A stretch of DNA of 64,000 bases from Methylotenera_A sp046594885. Its GTDB lineage: Bacteria; Pseudomonadota; Gammaproteobacteria; Burkholderiales; Methylophilaceae. The notes beneath the pieces were generated by a model. It made no database searches. It was not told the origin of the DNA and saw only the letters and a list, made by a program, of their open reading frames with translations. Positions 34,400 through 43,411 of the stretch are shown piece by piece; within the stretch, counting starts at the first letter, position 1, and each line of letters opens with the position of its first letter. The position numbers were made by a program, and so were the translations under genes. The stretch spans positions 1 through 64,000 of the forward strand of contig JBKJRD010000014.1 of NCBI GenBank assembly GCA_046594885.1, read 5' to 3'.

Positions 34400-34933
34400 A
34401 TGAAAAGCATTATTTACCTACTTGCCATCCTAATATGTCTCAATTCAATCAGCGTAGGGGCTTCAACAAAAATTGCGCTTGAAAACAAGCGTCATTCTAA
34501 TGCCCAAAAATCATCACAATTTGTCCCAGTTTATCGAATTGAAATTGGTTACCCTAGCGTTACCATGGCAATTAATGCAGTGAAAGAGCGCAAAGATACA
34601 ATAATAAAAGTTAACAACAAGCCCTTTGGTTGGCAAGAGCGCACTGGGCCGTGGTATGTTGTTAAAGAAGGTCAGCATATTGAATGGGCGTTTACCGAAG
34701 GCGGGCATTACGCACACCCTAGTGTGATTAAACGAATCATAGACGTTGGATCAAAAAGTCACGTGAGTGTGGATATGGCTTTTAAATGTGAAGCTCCACG
34801 CAAAGATGACTGTTATAAATTGTTAGGCGAGTTTAAAGAAGTTAAAACACTTATCTTTAATGTCTACAGAAAGAAATTTATCACACACCCAAATGCAGTG
34901 TCGATATGGAAAGGCGTTGATAGCTTAGAATAA
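34400..34933 (+). CDS. Orphan exported protein of unknown function
   Basis: 177 residues, not recognised. A signal peptide (about 1-21, ending SVGAS) is followed by a soluble domain with paired Cys (CEAPRKDDC, about 134-142), which could form a disulfide outside the cytoplasm. AGGAT precedes the ATG at good spacing. It is the only gene between the two tRNA-Lys 3' ends and so is probably cargo of a small acquired segment. AT-rich like its neighbours. No partner or function can be inferred. Confidence 0.65.
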   Translation: MKSIIYLLAILICLNSISVGASTKIALENKRHSNAQKSSQFVPVYRIEIGYPSVTMAINAVKERKDTIIKVNNKPFGWQERTGPWYVVKEGQHIEWAFTEGGHYAHPSVIKRIIDVGSKSHVSVDMAFKCEAPRKDDCYKLLGEFKEVKTLIFNVYRKKFITHPNAVSIWKGVDSLE

Positions 34934-35133
34934 ATTATCAACTGATTTCTTAATGGGAGAGCTAAAAGTAGATTCTAGCAACACTAAGAAATGGACAATT
35001 TATGATTTTTAACACCTGCTTTAAATTGAGTAAATTCTTCAAATATGATTAAACGTGACAATATTGACGAGAATTAGTGAGAATTAGCGAATAAGGGCGG
35101 ATTTATTTCTATAATAATCAATAGGTTAAATCA

Positions 35134-35179
35134 AATTTTAATCTGCTTTTCGTGGGTTCGATCCCCGCACGCCCTACCA
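35134..35179 (+). pseudogene. tRNA-Lys 3' half (duplicate)
   Basis: Sequence from the anticodon loop (TTTTAATC) to CCA. The last 29 bases through CCA (35151-35179) are identical to the intact gene. The 17 bases before (anticodon side) match imperfectly (16 of 20 over 35134-35153). The 5' half of the tRNA is missing. Its trailer and terminator also resemble those of the intact gene, so the duplicated unit was longer than a bare att core. Confidence 0.85.
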
Positions 35180-35182
35180 ATT
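35151..35182 (+). repeat. Direct repeat, right copy (tRNA-Lys 3' end)
   Basis: Identical to 34018-34049 over 32 bases; the first difference is the base after each copy. Confidence 0.85.
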
Positions 35183-35210
35183 TCAAGTTCTAGCAGATTC
35201 AAAAACGTAT

Positions 35211-35238
35211 AAAAACCCACCACAGTGCGGGTTTTTTA
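35211..35238 (+). terminator. Terminator of the duplicated tRNA-Lys end
   Basis: AAAAACCC/GGGTTTTTT stem, the counterpart of the tRNA-Lys terminator, sharing GCGGGTTTTTTAT with it. Confidence 0.7.
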
Positions 35239-35717
35239 TCTTCTGTAGTTTCACTGATTTATCTAGACTTTACAGAGGATACAGCTTAAAGCCGCCTGTA
35301 TTACTCGTACAAAGGCTATCGAAAGATAAATCTCTAAGTTGTTCTAATTGTATTGCCTACAAATCATGCTATGCCATCCCCTTAATCACTTATTCACAAT
35401 AGTTTTTATAAGTGATGCCGAGCAGATACTTACGTAAATAATAAGAGCATAATGGGTCGTTGACAACACCTTGTGAAATATTCAAATGCAAATTCGCTGT
35501 GCGGAAATCTCATCATACCAATGCCAAAGTTTTAGCTCATGAAAGTAGAGAGCAATCATGAGAGCACATTAAGCAAAGTAAGTGATGTGGTGAACGCTTT
35601 ATGGGCTGTCCACTTTAGAAGCTTGAAGCCAACAGATGGCGTCCTTAGAATTTATGAAACCACTATTTGTGCCGCATACTTACTTTAATTCTAATATTGA
35701 TGCGCTAAGTTGGATTA

Positions 35718-37967
35718 ATGAATACCACTAAAAAACTCTGGCTATATTTAGCGATACTACTTGTCGCTTCTTTTACTGTCCTGCTTTGGGTGGGCTCAGA
35801 GGTCTACCGTCAAGCGCCTCCCATGCCTGAGAGAGTCATTAGCAGCAATGATAAAGTCATCTACACCCGTGCTGACATCGAGCAGGGACGCCAGGTATGG
35901 CAATCCATAGGCGGTATGCAGCTTGGGTCTATCTGGGGGCACGGCAGTTATGTTGCGCCCGACTGGAGTGCCGACTGGCTACACCGTGAGGCAATGGCGG
36001 TTCTTGATATTTGGGCGCAAAGCAATGCCGGCACCACCAGTTACCAGCAATTGTCCGCTGAACAACAGGCCTCGCTACGCGGGCGTCTTCAGATCAGAAT
36101 TCGCCAGAATACCTACGATGCAGATAGCCAGGTCATCACGCTCGACCATGATCGCACCGCCGCAATTCTCACAGTAGCCAGCCATTACCAGAGCCTGTTT
36201 GGCAACGATGCCGCAACGGCTGAACTGCGTGAAGCCTATGCCATGAAAAACAATACCGTGTCCAATGCAGAGCATCGCCATGCGTTGACGGCTTTTTTCT
36301 GGTGGACTTCCTGGGCCGCTGTGACCGAACGCCCAGGGAGTGCCATCAGCTATACCAGTAACTGGCCCGGAGAGCCGCTGGTTGGCAATAGCCCGCCATC
36401 CAGCACTTATGTCTGGTCTGCGTTCAGTGTTCTGTTTCTCATTGCTGGTATTGCATTGCTGGGCTGGCATCATGCAGTTTCGGAAGGGCGCCGACCTGAA
36501 ACCCACACACTACCTGACTCGGATCCGATGCGGTCGATCCGCATAACGCCTTCGATGCTGGCTACCGCCAAATATTTCTGGCTTTTGCTGGGCATGTTCT
36601 TGCTGCAGATATTATTGGGCAGCATCACTGCGCATTATCAGATTGAAGGCCAACATCAGTACGGATTTAATCTGTCGGATGTTTTACCGTATGCTCTGAC
36701 CCGCACCTGGCATACCCAGCTTGCCGTGTTGTGGATAGCGACTGCATGGCTGGCCACTGGTCTTTACATAGCGCCGGCAATTTCCGGGCATGAGCCAAGG
36801 TTTCAGCGCCTGGGCGTCAATGTACTTTGGGTTTGCCTGATCATCATTGTTGTCGGCGCCTTTACCGGGCAATGGTTCGCCGTCATGCAAAAAATGGGGC
36901 TGGAATATAACTTCTGGTTTGGTCATCAAGGCTGGGAATATTCGGATATGGGCCGTTTCTGGCAATGGTTTCTGTTCATCGGACTGGTTTTATGGCTGGT
37001 TCTGGTTGGCCGCGCGCTTTGGCCAGCGCTGCGTACCAGAAGTGAATCGCGATCCATCATTGCCTTGCTTATGCTATCCACCACTGCCATCGGCCTATTT
37101 TATGCGGCCGCCTTAATCTCAAATGAACATAGCCATCTATCAACCATTGAATATTGGCGATGGTGGTTGGTGCATCTTTGGGTTGAAGGGTTTTTTGAAG
37201 TTTTCGCCACGGCAGTGCTTGCGATCATTTTCACGCGTCTCGGCTTGTTGCCCATCAAGACGGCAACCATAGCGGTGCTGTTCGCCACCATTATTTTTAT
37301 GGCAGGCGGGGTGCTTGGCACATTACATCATCTTTATTTTAGCGGTACGCCCATGGCGGTACTCGCACTAGGTGCGAGTTTTTCTGCGCTTGAGGTGGTA
37401 CCGCTTGCGTATATTGGATTTGAGGCTTATCACCATTACAAAATAGGCATGGCAGTGCCCTGGATGCAGCGTTATCACTGGCCTGTGATGTTTTTCCTGG
37501 CGGTTTCCTTCTGGAATATTATTGGCGCTGGGCTATTGGGGTTTCTCATCAATCCGCCGCTTTCGCTTTACTATATGCAAGGCCTGAACCTGACACCTTT
37601 GCATGGCCATACCGCCTTGTTCGGCGTGTACGGCATGCTAGGCATTGGTCTCGTCCTGTTTTGTCTGCGCGGCCTCAAGCCCAATCTGATCTGGGACGAG
37701 CGTATCCTCAAGGTCAGCTTCTGGTCGTTCAATATCGGGCTGGCATTGATGGCTGTATTGACATTGCTGCCTATCGGCACACTGCAGCTTTTGGCGGCGC
37801 TGGATCACGGCTACTGGTATGCACGTTCGGCAGAATTTATGCAACAACCCTTAATAGAAACATTGGTATGGATGCGAGTGCCTGGGGATGTTATTTTTAG
37901 CATTGGGGCATTGGCTCTATGTTGGTTCTTTGTGGGTTTATGGGTTAAACCAAAGCACGAAGATTAG
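35718..37967 (+). CDS. norB: Quinol-dependent nitric oxide reductase (qNor)
   Basis: 749 residues, the length of single-subunit qNor. After an N-terminal membrane segment there is a large periplasmic domain (about 30-220, with YTRADIEQGRQVWQSIGGMQLGSIWGHG), then about twelve segments of a haem-copper-oxidase-like core. Conserved metal-site residues are visible: His332 (HTQLAVLW), HLWVEGFFEVFATA (His486 and Glu), TLHHLYFSG (His537/His538) and HGHTALFG (His629/His631). It reduces two NO to N2O with quinol electrons, for detoxification or denitrification. By eye its G+C and CTG/GCC codon use are clearly higher than in flanking genes, suggesting horizontal acquisition. No nor regulator is adjacent. 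Confidence 0.95.
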   Translation: MNTTKKLWLYLAILLVASFTVLLWVGSEVYRQAPPMPERVISSNDKVIYTRADIEQGRQVWQSIGGMQLGSIWGHGSYVAPDWSADWLHREAMAVLDIWAQSNAGTTSYQQLSAEQQASLRGRLQIRIRQNTYDADSQVITLDHDRTAAILTVASHYQSLFGNDAATAELREAYAMKNNTVSNAEHRHALTAFFWWTSWAAVTERPGSAISYTSNWPGEPLVGNSPPSSTYVWSAFSVLFLIAGIALLGWHHAVSEGRRPETHTLPDSDPMRSIRITPSMLATAKYFWLLLGMFLLQILLGSITAHYQIEGQHQYGFNLSDVLPYALTRTWHTQLAVLWIATAWLATGLYIAPAISGHEPRFQRLGVNVLWVCLIIIVVGAFTGQWFAVMQKMGLEYNFWFGHQGWEYSDMGRFWQWFLFIGLVLWLVLVGRALWPALRTRSESRSIIALLMLSTTAIGLFYAAALISNEHSHLSTIEYWRWWLVHLWVEGFFEVFATAVLAIIFTRLGLLPIKTATIAVLFATIIFMAGGVLGTLHHLYFSGTPMAVLALGASFSALEVVPLAYIGFEAYHHYKIGMAVPWMQRYHWPVMFFLAVSFWNIIGAGLLGFLINPPLSLYYMQGLNLTPLHGHTALFGVYGMLGIGLVLFCLRGLKPNLIWDERILKVSFWSFNIGLALMAVLTLLPIGTLQLLAALDHGYWYARSAEFMQQPLIETLVWMRVPGDVIFSIGALALCWFFVGLWVKPKHED

Positions 37968-37988
37968 ATTAATCTAGAACATACAAGC

Positions 37989-38013
37989 AACCGGCTCCAA
38001 TGCGGGATTTTTC
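37989..38013 (+). terminator. Degenerate tRNA-Lys-trailer-like terminator after the qNor gene
   Basis: ATCTAGAAC (37972-37980) repeats the word found before the tRNA-Lys terminator (34076-34084). It is followed by ACCGG...TGCGGGATTTTT, a decayed version of the same hairpin. Confidence 0.45.
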
Positions 38014-38158
38014 ATCGTGATACTATAAGTTGATGCAATATTTTGCTTAAGTCGCAGAAGGCTTTATTTGGTGTCAGGCATGACTAGTTGTGATTAAATA
38101 CAAGTTGGCGTGATGCAAGCCAATGATTGAACAGCCAATGCTGATATAAGCAGACTTT

Positions 38159-38935
38159 ATGATGATACTTAACCATCAAATTTACCCAATTTTTTTATCT
38201 TTACTACTTTTTTTTTCTGTGAGTGTAAACGCTGCTGAGGCAAATCAAAAAGTAGTTATTTTTGCCGCAGCCAGCTTAACAGATGCGATTAATGCAATCG
38301 CGGATAGTTATGAAAAGCAAAATAATATTGAAATTCAAACTTCATTTGCCGCTTCATCAACGCTGGCTAAACAAATAGAAAACGGCGCACCTGCTGATAT
38401 TTTTATTTCGGCAGACACAAAGTGGATGCAGTATTTAACAGATAAAAATGTGTTAAGTAATACACCTATAATCAATTTGTTGGGTAATCATCTGGTTTTA
38501 ATCGCCCCCAAAGGGCGCGGTTTTAAAGTTAACATGCAAAAATCATTCAATTTTGCGGGCGCCTTTCAAGGTAAGCTTTGTACGGGTGAAACAGAATCGG
38601 TGCCAGTGGGTATTTACGCAAAACAGGCGCTTCAAACTTTGGGTTGGTGGGCTGCAATTAAATCGCGAATGGTGGGTACGCAAGATGTGCGGGCGGCTTT
38701 GGTATTGGTGGAGCGTGGCGAGTGCGCGGCAGGCATTGTTTATAAGACAGATGCTAAAGTTTCAGCTAAAGTAGATATATTGTCGGTTTTTCCCAACAAT
38801 AGCCACGACCCTATTGTTTACCCTTTAAGTTTAACTAAACAATCCAATCCAAACGCAATACATTTTTATAGCTACTTAAAATCAAAACAAGCAAAAGCGA
38901 TTTTTATACAATATGGTTTTCATTTTTTAGAGTAG
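38159..38935 (+). CDS. modA: Molybdate ABC transporter, binding protein ModA
   Basis: 258 residues. A signal peptide (about 1-25, ending VNA) precedes a type II periplasmic binding fold with VVIFAAASLTDAINAIADSYE and AASSTLAKQIENGAPADIFIS, the usual oxyanion-binding Ser/Ala region. It delivers molybdate to ModBC for molybdenum cofactor enzymes. Two ATGs lie in tandem (38159, 38162). First gene of modABC, with small gaps of 10 and 33 bases. Confidence 0.94.
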   Translation: MMILNHQIYPIFLSLLLFFSVSVNAAEANQKVVIFAAASLTDAINAIADSYEKQNNIEIQTSFAASSTLAKQIENGAPADIFISADTKWMQYLTDKNVLSNTPIINLLGNHLVLIAPKGRGFKVNMQKSFNFAGAFQGKLCTGETESVPVGIYAKQALQTLGWWAAIKSRMVGTQDVRAALVLVERGECAAGIVYKTDAKVSAKVDILSVFPNNSHDPIVYPLSLTKQSNPNAIHFYSYLKSKQAKAIFIQYGFHFLE

Positions 38936-38945
38936 TAATAAAGCC

Positions 38946-39656
38946 ATGCAAGCCTTTTTAAGTTTTACGCCAGCAGAATTAGCCATTGTCTGGCTCTCTG
39001 TCAAAGTGGCGCTGTTGTGTGTGCTGATTATTCTTATTCCCGGTATCGCGGTGTCATGGCTGTTGGCCAGAAAGTCTTTTTTTGGCAAATCGTTACTAGA
39101 TAGCTTGGTGCATTTGCCTTTGGTGTTGCCACCCGTTGTGCCTGGTTTTTTACTGCTTTTATTATTGGGTAATCAAGGGCTTATTGGCAAACATCTGCAT
39201 ACCTATTTTGGTTTTAGCCTTGCTTTCACCTGGATGGGCGCGGTGGTTGCCTCTGCGGTAATGGCGTTTCCATTAATGGTGCGCTCCACCCGCCTAGCCA
39301 TTTCACAGGTAGACCAACATCTAGAAATCGCCGCGCAATCGCTAGGCGCACATCCCTTAAAAGTATTTTTCACTATCACCTTGCCGCTGGCAATGCCAGG
39401 CGTTATTACCGGCTTGATATTGGCTTTTAGCCGCAGTTTGGGCGAGTTTGGCGCAACCATTACCTTTGTTGGTAATATTGAAAATGAAACGCGCACATTG
39501 CCGTTGGCCATTTACAGTTATACGCAAATCCCCAATGGTGATTGGCCCGCAATACGTTTGGTGATTTTAAGCATGCTGTTAGCGCTTGGTGCATTAATGT
39601 TGAGCGACCATCTAGAACGTAAAGCCAATCAAAAAATTGGCCGTGGGCATGACTAA
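38946..39656 (+). CDS. modB: Molybdate ABC transporter permease ModB
   Basis: 236 residues, five or six membrane segments. The cytoplasmic coupling loop EIAAQSLGAHPLKVFFTITLPLAMPGVITG is the EAA motif of ABC permeases, and SRSLGEFGATITFVGNI is typical of ModB. Middle gene of modABC. ACTTAACAC follows right after the stop. Confidence 0.95.
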   Translation: MQAFLSFTPAELAIVWLSVKVALLCVLIILIPGIAVSWLLARKSFFGKSLLDSLVHLPLVLPPVVPGFLLLLLLGNQGLIGKHLHTYFGFSLAFTWMGAVVASAVMAFPLMVRSTRLAISQVDQHLEIAAQSLGAHPLKVFFTITLPLAMPGVITGLILAFSRSLGEFGATITFVGNIENETRTLPLAIYSYTQIPNGDWPAIRLVILSMLLALGALMLSDHLERKANQKIGRGHD

Positions 39657-39689
39657 ATACTTAACACGACCATATGACTGAAATTCCAG

Positions 39690-40328
39690 ATGATTGAAAT
39701 TCAAGCCAAGCTGCAACGCAGCCATTTTAATCTGGATGTGTCATTACAAATAAATACGCGGGTGACGGCCATATTCGGCCCTTCTGGTTCTGGCAAAAGT
39801 ACAGTGCTCAACATGATTGCAGGTATTACGCTGCCTGATAGCGGACGTATTGTCATCGGCGGCGAATGTGTTTTTGACAGTCAATTAGGCATTAACAAAC
39901 CGATTCATCAACGCAAACTAGGCTTGGTATTTCAAGATGGCAGGCTGTTTCCGCACATGACTGTTGCGCAGAATCTGGCTTATGCGTATCAATTAAATGC
40001 CTCACATAAGCAAGCTATTAGCTTAACTGAGGTGCTTGATTTACTAGAATTGAGTGCGCTAAAACAACAATATCCGCGTCAACTATCTGGTGGCGAAAAA
40101 CAGCGTGTTGCTTTGGGGCGCGCGCTATTAAGTTCGCCAACATTATTGATGTTAGACGAGCCATTGGCCTCGCTAGATGAACAATTAAAAGCACAAATTC
40201 TGCCTTATCTAACATTGGTTGCTGAACATATTCAGATTCCGATGCTTTATGTCAGCCATAGCAAAGCCGAGATTTTGCAATTAACCGAGCATATTGTGTA
40301 TATTAAAGATGGCCAGATTGTGCGTTAA
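39690..40328 (+). CDS. modC: Molybdate ABC transporter ATPase ModC, short form
   Basis: 212 residues. Walker A GPSGSGKST, Q-loop VFQDGRLFPHMTV, signature LSGGEKQRVALGRAL and Walker B LLMLDEPLASLD are intact, and the switch His is in YVSHSKAE. Standard ModC is about 350 residues with a C-terminal TOBE/Mop domain that senses molybdate; this protein stops after the nucleotide-binding domain. Transport should work, but self-inhibition by molybdate would be lost. There is no in-frame continuation after the stop that looks like a TOBE domain. Confidence 0.9.
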   Translation: MIEIQAKLQRSHFNLDVSLQINTRVTAIFGPSGSGKSTVLNMIAGITLPDSGRIVIGGECVFDSQLGINKPIHQRKLGLVFQDGRLFPHMTVAQNLAYAYQLNASHKQAISLTEVLDLLELSALKQQYPRQLSGGEKQRVALGRALLSSPTLLMLDEPLASLDEQLKAQILPYLTLVAEHIQIPMLYVSHSKAEILQLTEHIVYIKDGQIVR

Positions 40329-40483
40329 CTAGAGTATTGATAATTGCTTGCAAAGTTGAGTGATGATGCAGCTATGTGCGATGACGTACAGAAAATGCAT
40401 CGCGTTTGCAATAGTGTTCAGTTTGTAAGCGGATACCACTTTATAAGCTTATGCCCACCAATATGACGCTTAGTCACTTGCTT

Positions 40484-40509
40484 TAGTCTGTTGCCCTAGT
40501 CTGTTGCCC
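40484..40509 (+). repeat. 13-bp perfect tandem repeat, two copies
   Basis: TAGTCTGTTGCCC occurs twice head to tail in the 266-base gap between modC and the AsmA gene. The surrounding region repeats shorter CTAGT/GCTAG words. No function seen. Confidence 0.8.
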
Positions 40510-40594
40510 TAATTTGATGCGCTAGTCTCATGCATTAGCTAGGGTCAAGCACCCAGTACAATTACTAAATAGTGCAATTACCAAATAAGGCAAT

Positions 40595-42652
40595 ATGAAT
40601 AATCGCACAAAATTATGGAATATGCTGGCTGTTTTAATTGCCGCTTTAATCATTGCAATTGCGCTGTGCGAGCGCGCTGGCTGGCCTTTTTTAGCCGCGC
40701 CACTTGAAAAACAACTTTCTAGTTTGCTTAAACGCGATATCAGTTTTGACAGTAAAAATAGTGTTAACTCAGTTGAAAAAACGGCTATTAAAAACGGCAG
40801 CGTTACACATTCCCCGCCTGAACCGCAAGCATTTCAAATCAGATTCTTGGGTGGATTAAGATTAAATACGGCAAATCTGCTTATTGCCAAGCCCACTTGG
40901 AGTACAAAGCCTTATTTTCTACAAGTGGAAAACCTTGCGCTTAAACTGCGCTACATCGATGTATGGCGCGCGTATTATGGGCAACCTATTCACATCAAAA
41001 GCTTACAGGCACAAAAACTAGAAGGCTATATCGAGCGCTTAGCTGATGGCCGTGCCTCATGGCAATTTAAAGATAAGCCAGATGACCCAGATAAGCCAAT
41101 TAAATTGCCGTCTTTTGATGAGTTGACTTTAATCAACGGCTTGCTGCACGTGAATGACGCGCCACTCAAAGCCAAAATCGAAGCCAAGTTGTCACTTGAA
41201 AATCGCACGCTTGAAAATGGCCATATAGATAATCAAACGGTTAAGCAAAAAAAATACGCAAAACTAGACACTAGATTGACAGCAACGGCAAATGGTCGTT
41301 ATCAAGACTTACCGTTGAAAATTGATCTGGTTAGTATTGGTGCGCTATCTGGGGCTGATACTTCAGCAGAGCTGCCTGTGGCGCTAAAGCTTAATGCAAG
41401 CATTGGCCGCGCGCATTTACGCTTTAAAGGTAAAACCAAAGACATTATGCAACTGGATTATTTTGTCGGTAGTTATACGCTAAAAGGCACATCGTTAGCT
41501 GCGGTTGGTGATTTATTTGGGGTAACGCTGCCGACAACGGCAGCATTTAATACCAATGGCAATATTGAAAAGCAAGACTTGCTGTGGCGCGTCAAGGTTA
41601 ATCATTTATTGATTGGCGATAGTGATTTAAATGGGCAATTCACCTATGATCGATCGCCTAAAACGCCATCGCTAAAAGGCAAGCTAGGTGGTAAAAAGTT
41701 AGTTATTACCGATTTAGGCCCAGCGTTTGGTGCAACGGCAAAGGCTAAAAATACAGGGAAAGTATTGCCAACACGTCCGTTTGATTTGGCTTCACTGCGT
41801 CGCATGAATGCTGACCTGCTGATTGATATTCAATACCTAGATTTAAAAACGCGCATATTACAACCGTTAAAGCCGCTGCAAGGCCATTTAAAATTAAACA
41901 ATGCGGTATTAACACTCAACAATATTTACGCGTCTACTGCCGATGGTTTGCTAAAAGGCGATATGCGCTTAGATGGGCGGGGTAATCAAGCATTGTGGGA
42001 TGCGGATTTACGCTGGAGTGGGGTGCGATTAGAGCGCTGGATTAAGCAGTCGCGCGAAAAAGGTTCTCCACCTTACATTGCCGGAAAACTGCATGGCAGC
42101 GCAAAATTAAAAGGCCAGGGTAAATCGACAGCAGCCATATTGGCTAGTTTAAGTGGCGATGTGCGTAGCGAATTGCAAGATGGTGCAGTTTCACATTTGG
42201 CGATAGAAGTGGCTGGTTTAGATTTAGCGCAATCTGTTGGCGTAATATTTAAAGGCGACGATGCGTTGCCCGTGCAATGTGCAATAGCCGATTTACATGC
42301 CCAAAAAGGCACGTTTACGCCAAAGGTATTGGTGGTGGACACAGAAGATACGACGCTGTGGGTAACTGGCTCTTTGTCTTTAGCAACAGAAACACTTAAT
42401 TTGCGTGCTGTGGCGCTACCCAAAGATTTTAGCCCATTAACGGTGCGCGTACCTGTCAATGTGACGGGGCCTTTTGCGCATCCACAGGTGTCGCTAGAGA
42501 AAAAACCAGTGGGTTTAAAATTGGCCGCTTCAGCTTTGTTGGCGCTGGTGAATCCGCTGGCCGCGGTGATCCCACTATTAGATAATGGCGATACTAAACT
42601 TGCCAAACAGCGCGCAAGCCGATGCGCGAGTTTGATGAAAAAGCCCACTTAA
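40595..42652 (+). CDS. AsmA-family envelope protein
   Basis: 685 residues. One N-terminal membrane segment (about 9-27) is followed by a long, beta-rich, repetitive body. The N-terminal AsmA block is seen in LEKQLSSLLKRDISF and the C-terminal AsmA_2 block in LSGDVRSELQDGAVSHLAIEVAGLDL and NVTGPFAHPQVSLEKKP. AsmA-like proteins are anchored in the inner membrane and bridge the periplasm for phospholipid movement or outer-membrane assembly. It converges with an MCE lipid-transport operon, a related theme. Confidence 0.88.
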   Translation: MNNRTKLWNMLAVLIAALIIAIALCERAGWPFLAAPLEKQLSSLLKRDISFDSKNSVNSVEKTAIKNGSVTHSPPEPQAFQIRFLGGLRLNTANLLIAKPTWSTKPYFLQVENLALKLRYIDVWRAYYGQPIHIKSLQAQKLEGYIERLADGRASWQFKDKPDDPDKPIKLPSFDELTLINGLLHVNDAPLKAKIEAKLSLENRTLENGHIDNQTVKQKKYAKLDTRLTATANGRYQDLPLKIDLVSIGALSGADTSAELPVALKLNASIGRAHLRFKGKTKDIMQLDYFVGSYTLKGTSLAAVGDLFGVTLPTTAAFNTNGNIEKQDLLWRVKVNHLLIGDSDLNGQFTYDRSPKTPSLKGKLGGKKLVITDLGPAFGATAKAKNTGKVLPTRPFDLASLRRMNADLLIDIQYLDLKTRILQPLKPLQGHLKLNNAVLTLNNIYASTADGLLKGDMRLDGRGNQALWDADLRWSGVRLERWIKQSREKGSPPYIAGKLHGSAKLKGQGKSTAAILASLSGDVRSELQDGAVSHLAIEVAGLDLAQSVGVIFKGDDALPVQCAIADLHAQKGTFTPKVLVVDTEDTTLWVTGSLSLATETLNLRAVALPKDFSPLTVRVPVNVTGPFAHPQVSLEKKPVGLKLAASALLALVNPLAAVIPLLDNGDTKLAKQRASRCASLMKKPT

Positions 42653-42725
42653 AACATATGGGCATCAAACTTAACCCTTAAATTCGCTTAAAAATCGCGC
42701 GCTAAACGCGCATATTAAACTAACT

Positions 42726-42760
42726 TAACCCTATTTTTTCCTCAAAAAAATAGCGGGTTA
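42726..42760. terminator. Hairpin between convergent AsmA and MCE operon
   Basis: TAACCC-TATTTTTT pairs with AAAAAATA-(GC bulge)-GGGTTA, loop CCTCA. The right arm includes the stop codon of the minus-strand lipoprotein. The left arm contains ACTTAACCC, as in the hairpin at 26022. Confidence 0.65.
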
Positions 42761-43411
42761 TTTCACTACTAATCTTGCTTTCGCTGCGCTTTCAGCAGCA
42801 AAAATACTCAATTTTTTCAGTACATTATCCACTGCCAAATTCGCTGCATTGACGCCGCCAATCGGGTTGTCGCTGGCGGCCATTACTTTTTCGTCGAATT
42901 CTTGTGAATCGATTATTTTGCCTGTAGCACTATCAATCACAACCACACGTAACGTAAAGCGCACAACGCTGGGCTGTTGTTCAAACAGTTGCACCAAACG
43001 AATCACTTCTGCTTCTAATCTTAAATCGGTTTTAACGGCGCCTAATTTTGGAATCACAGCGCTAAATTGCCCTGAATTTTTAATTGCCGAAATCATCAGC
43101 GGTTGCAACATGTTCGCTGGCGTATCCACCCATTCATTGCGCGCAAAGTATTCTAGCTGATGCGGTGAACGCGTATACATCATGCGGCGCGTGTCATATC
43201 CAGCAGCAGCTGTGGGCGTGTTAACAATCAACGTAGGCAAGGTTTTATCAGTGGTTAAAAGTTTATTTTGTTGCGTGTTCGTTGACAATTCACTCAATGA
43301 GAAATAAGTGGTTTGCACCGATTGCTTCTTAAGTAAGCCCGAGCAAGCGGATATTGACGACAAAGCCAACAGCAAAAACAAAGTTAACCATTTATTTGAC
43401 ATCATATTCAT
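42758..43411 (-). CDS. ABC-type transport auxiliary lipoprotein (PqiC-like)
   Basis: 217 residues. The signal peptide ends in the lipobox SISAC (Cys about residue 23). The rest fits the ABC transport auxiliary component family: YFSLSEL, PTLIVNTPTAAAGYDTRRMMYTRSPHQLEYFARNEWVDTPA, which is highly characteristic, and LRLEAEVIRLVQLFEQQPS. It probably links the MCE channel to the outer membrane. Its ATG overlaps the stop of the MCE gene (ATGA), indicating coupling. Last gene of the operon. Confidence 0.9.
   Translation of the reverse strand: MNMMSNKWLTLFLLLALSSISACSGLLKKQSVQTTYFSLSELSTNTQQNKLLTTDKTLPTLIVNTPTAAAGYDTRRMMYTRSPHQLEYFARNEWVDTPANMLQPLMISAIKNSGQFSAVIPKLGAVKTDLRLEAEVIRLVQLFEQQPSVVRFTLRVVVIDSATGKIIDSQEFDEKVMAASDNPIGGVNAANLAVDNVLKKLSIFAAESAAKARLVVK

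Larger units (their letters stand above)
34934..35717. other. Gene-free stretch with tRNA debris before the qNor gene
   Basis: About 780 bases without a credible gene. Contents: the tRNA-Lys 3' half (35134-35179), its terminator (35211-35238), a degraded copy of the 34120-34218 flank (to about 35350), then about 350 bases with nothing recognised. No clear FNR, NorR or NsrR site was found before the qNor gene; a lone TTGAT half-site lies near 35697. Confidence 0.7.

Noticed and set aside
35360..35717. Region before the qNor gene searched for NorR, NsrR or FNR sites
   Set aside because: Only an isolated TTGAT half-site was seen; not enough to call.
40484..40509. Tandem repeat considered as the start of a CRISPR-like array
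   Set aside because: Only two adjacent 13-base copies without spacers; no cas genes in the window.
42073..42648. 191-codon minus-strand frame opposite the AsmA gene
   Set aside because: Composition is typical of an antisense shadow; the AsmA frame is strongly supported.
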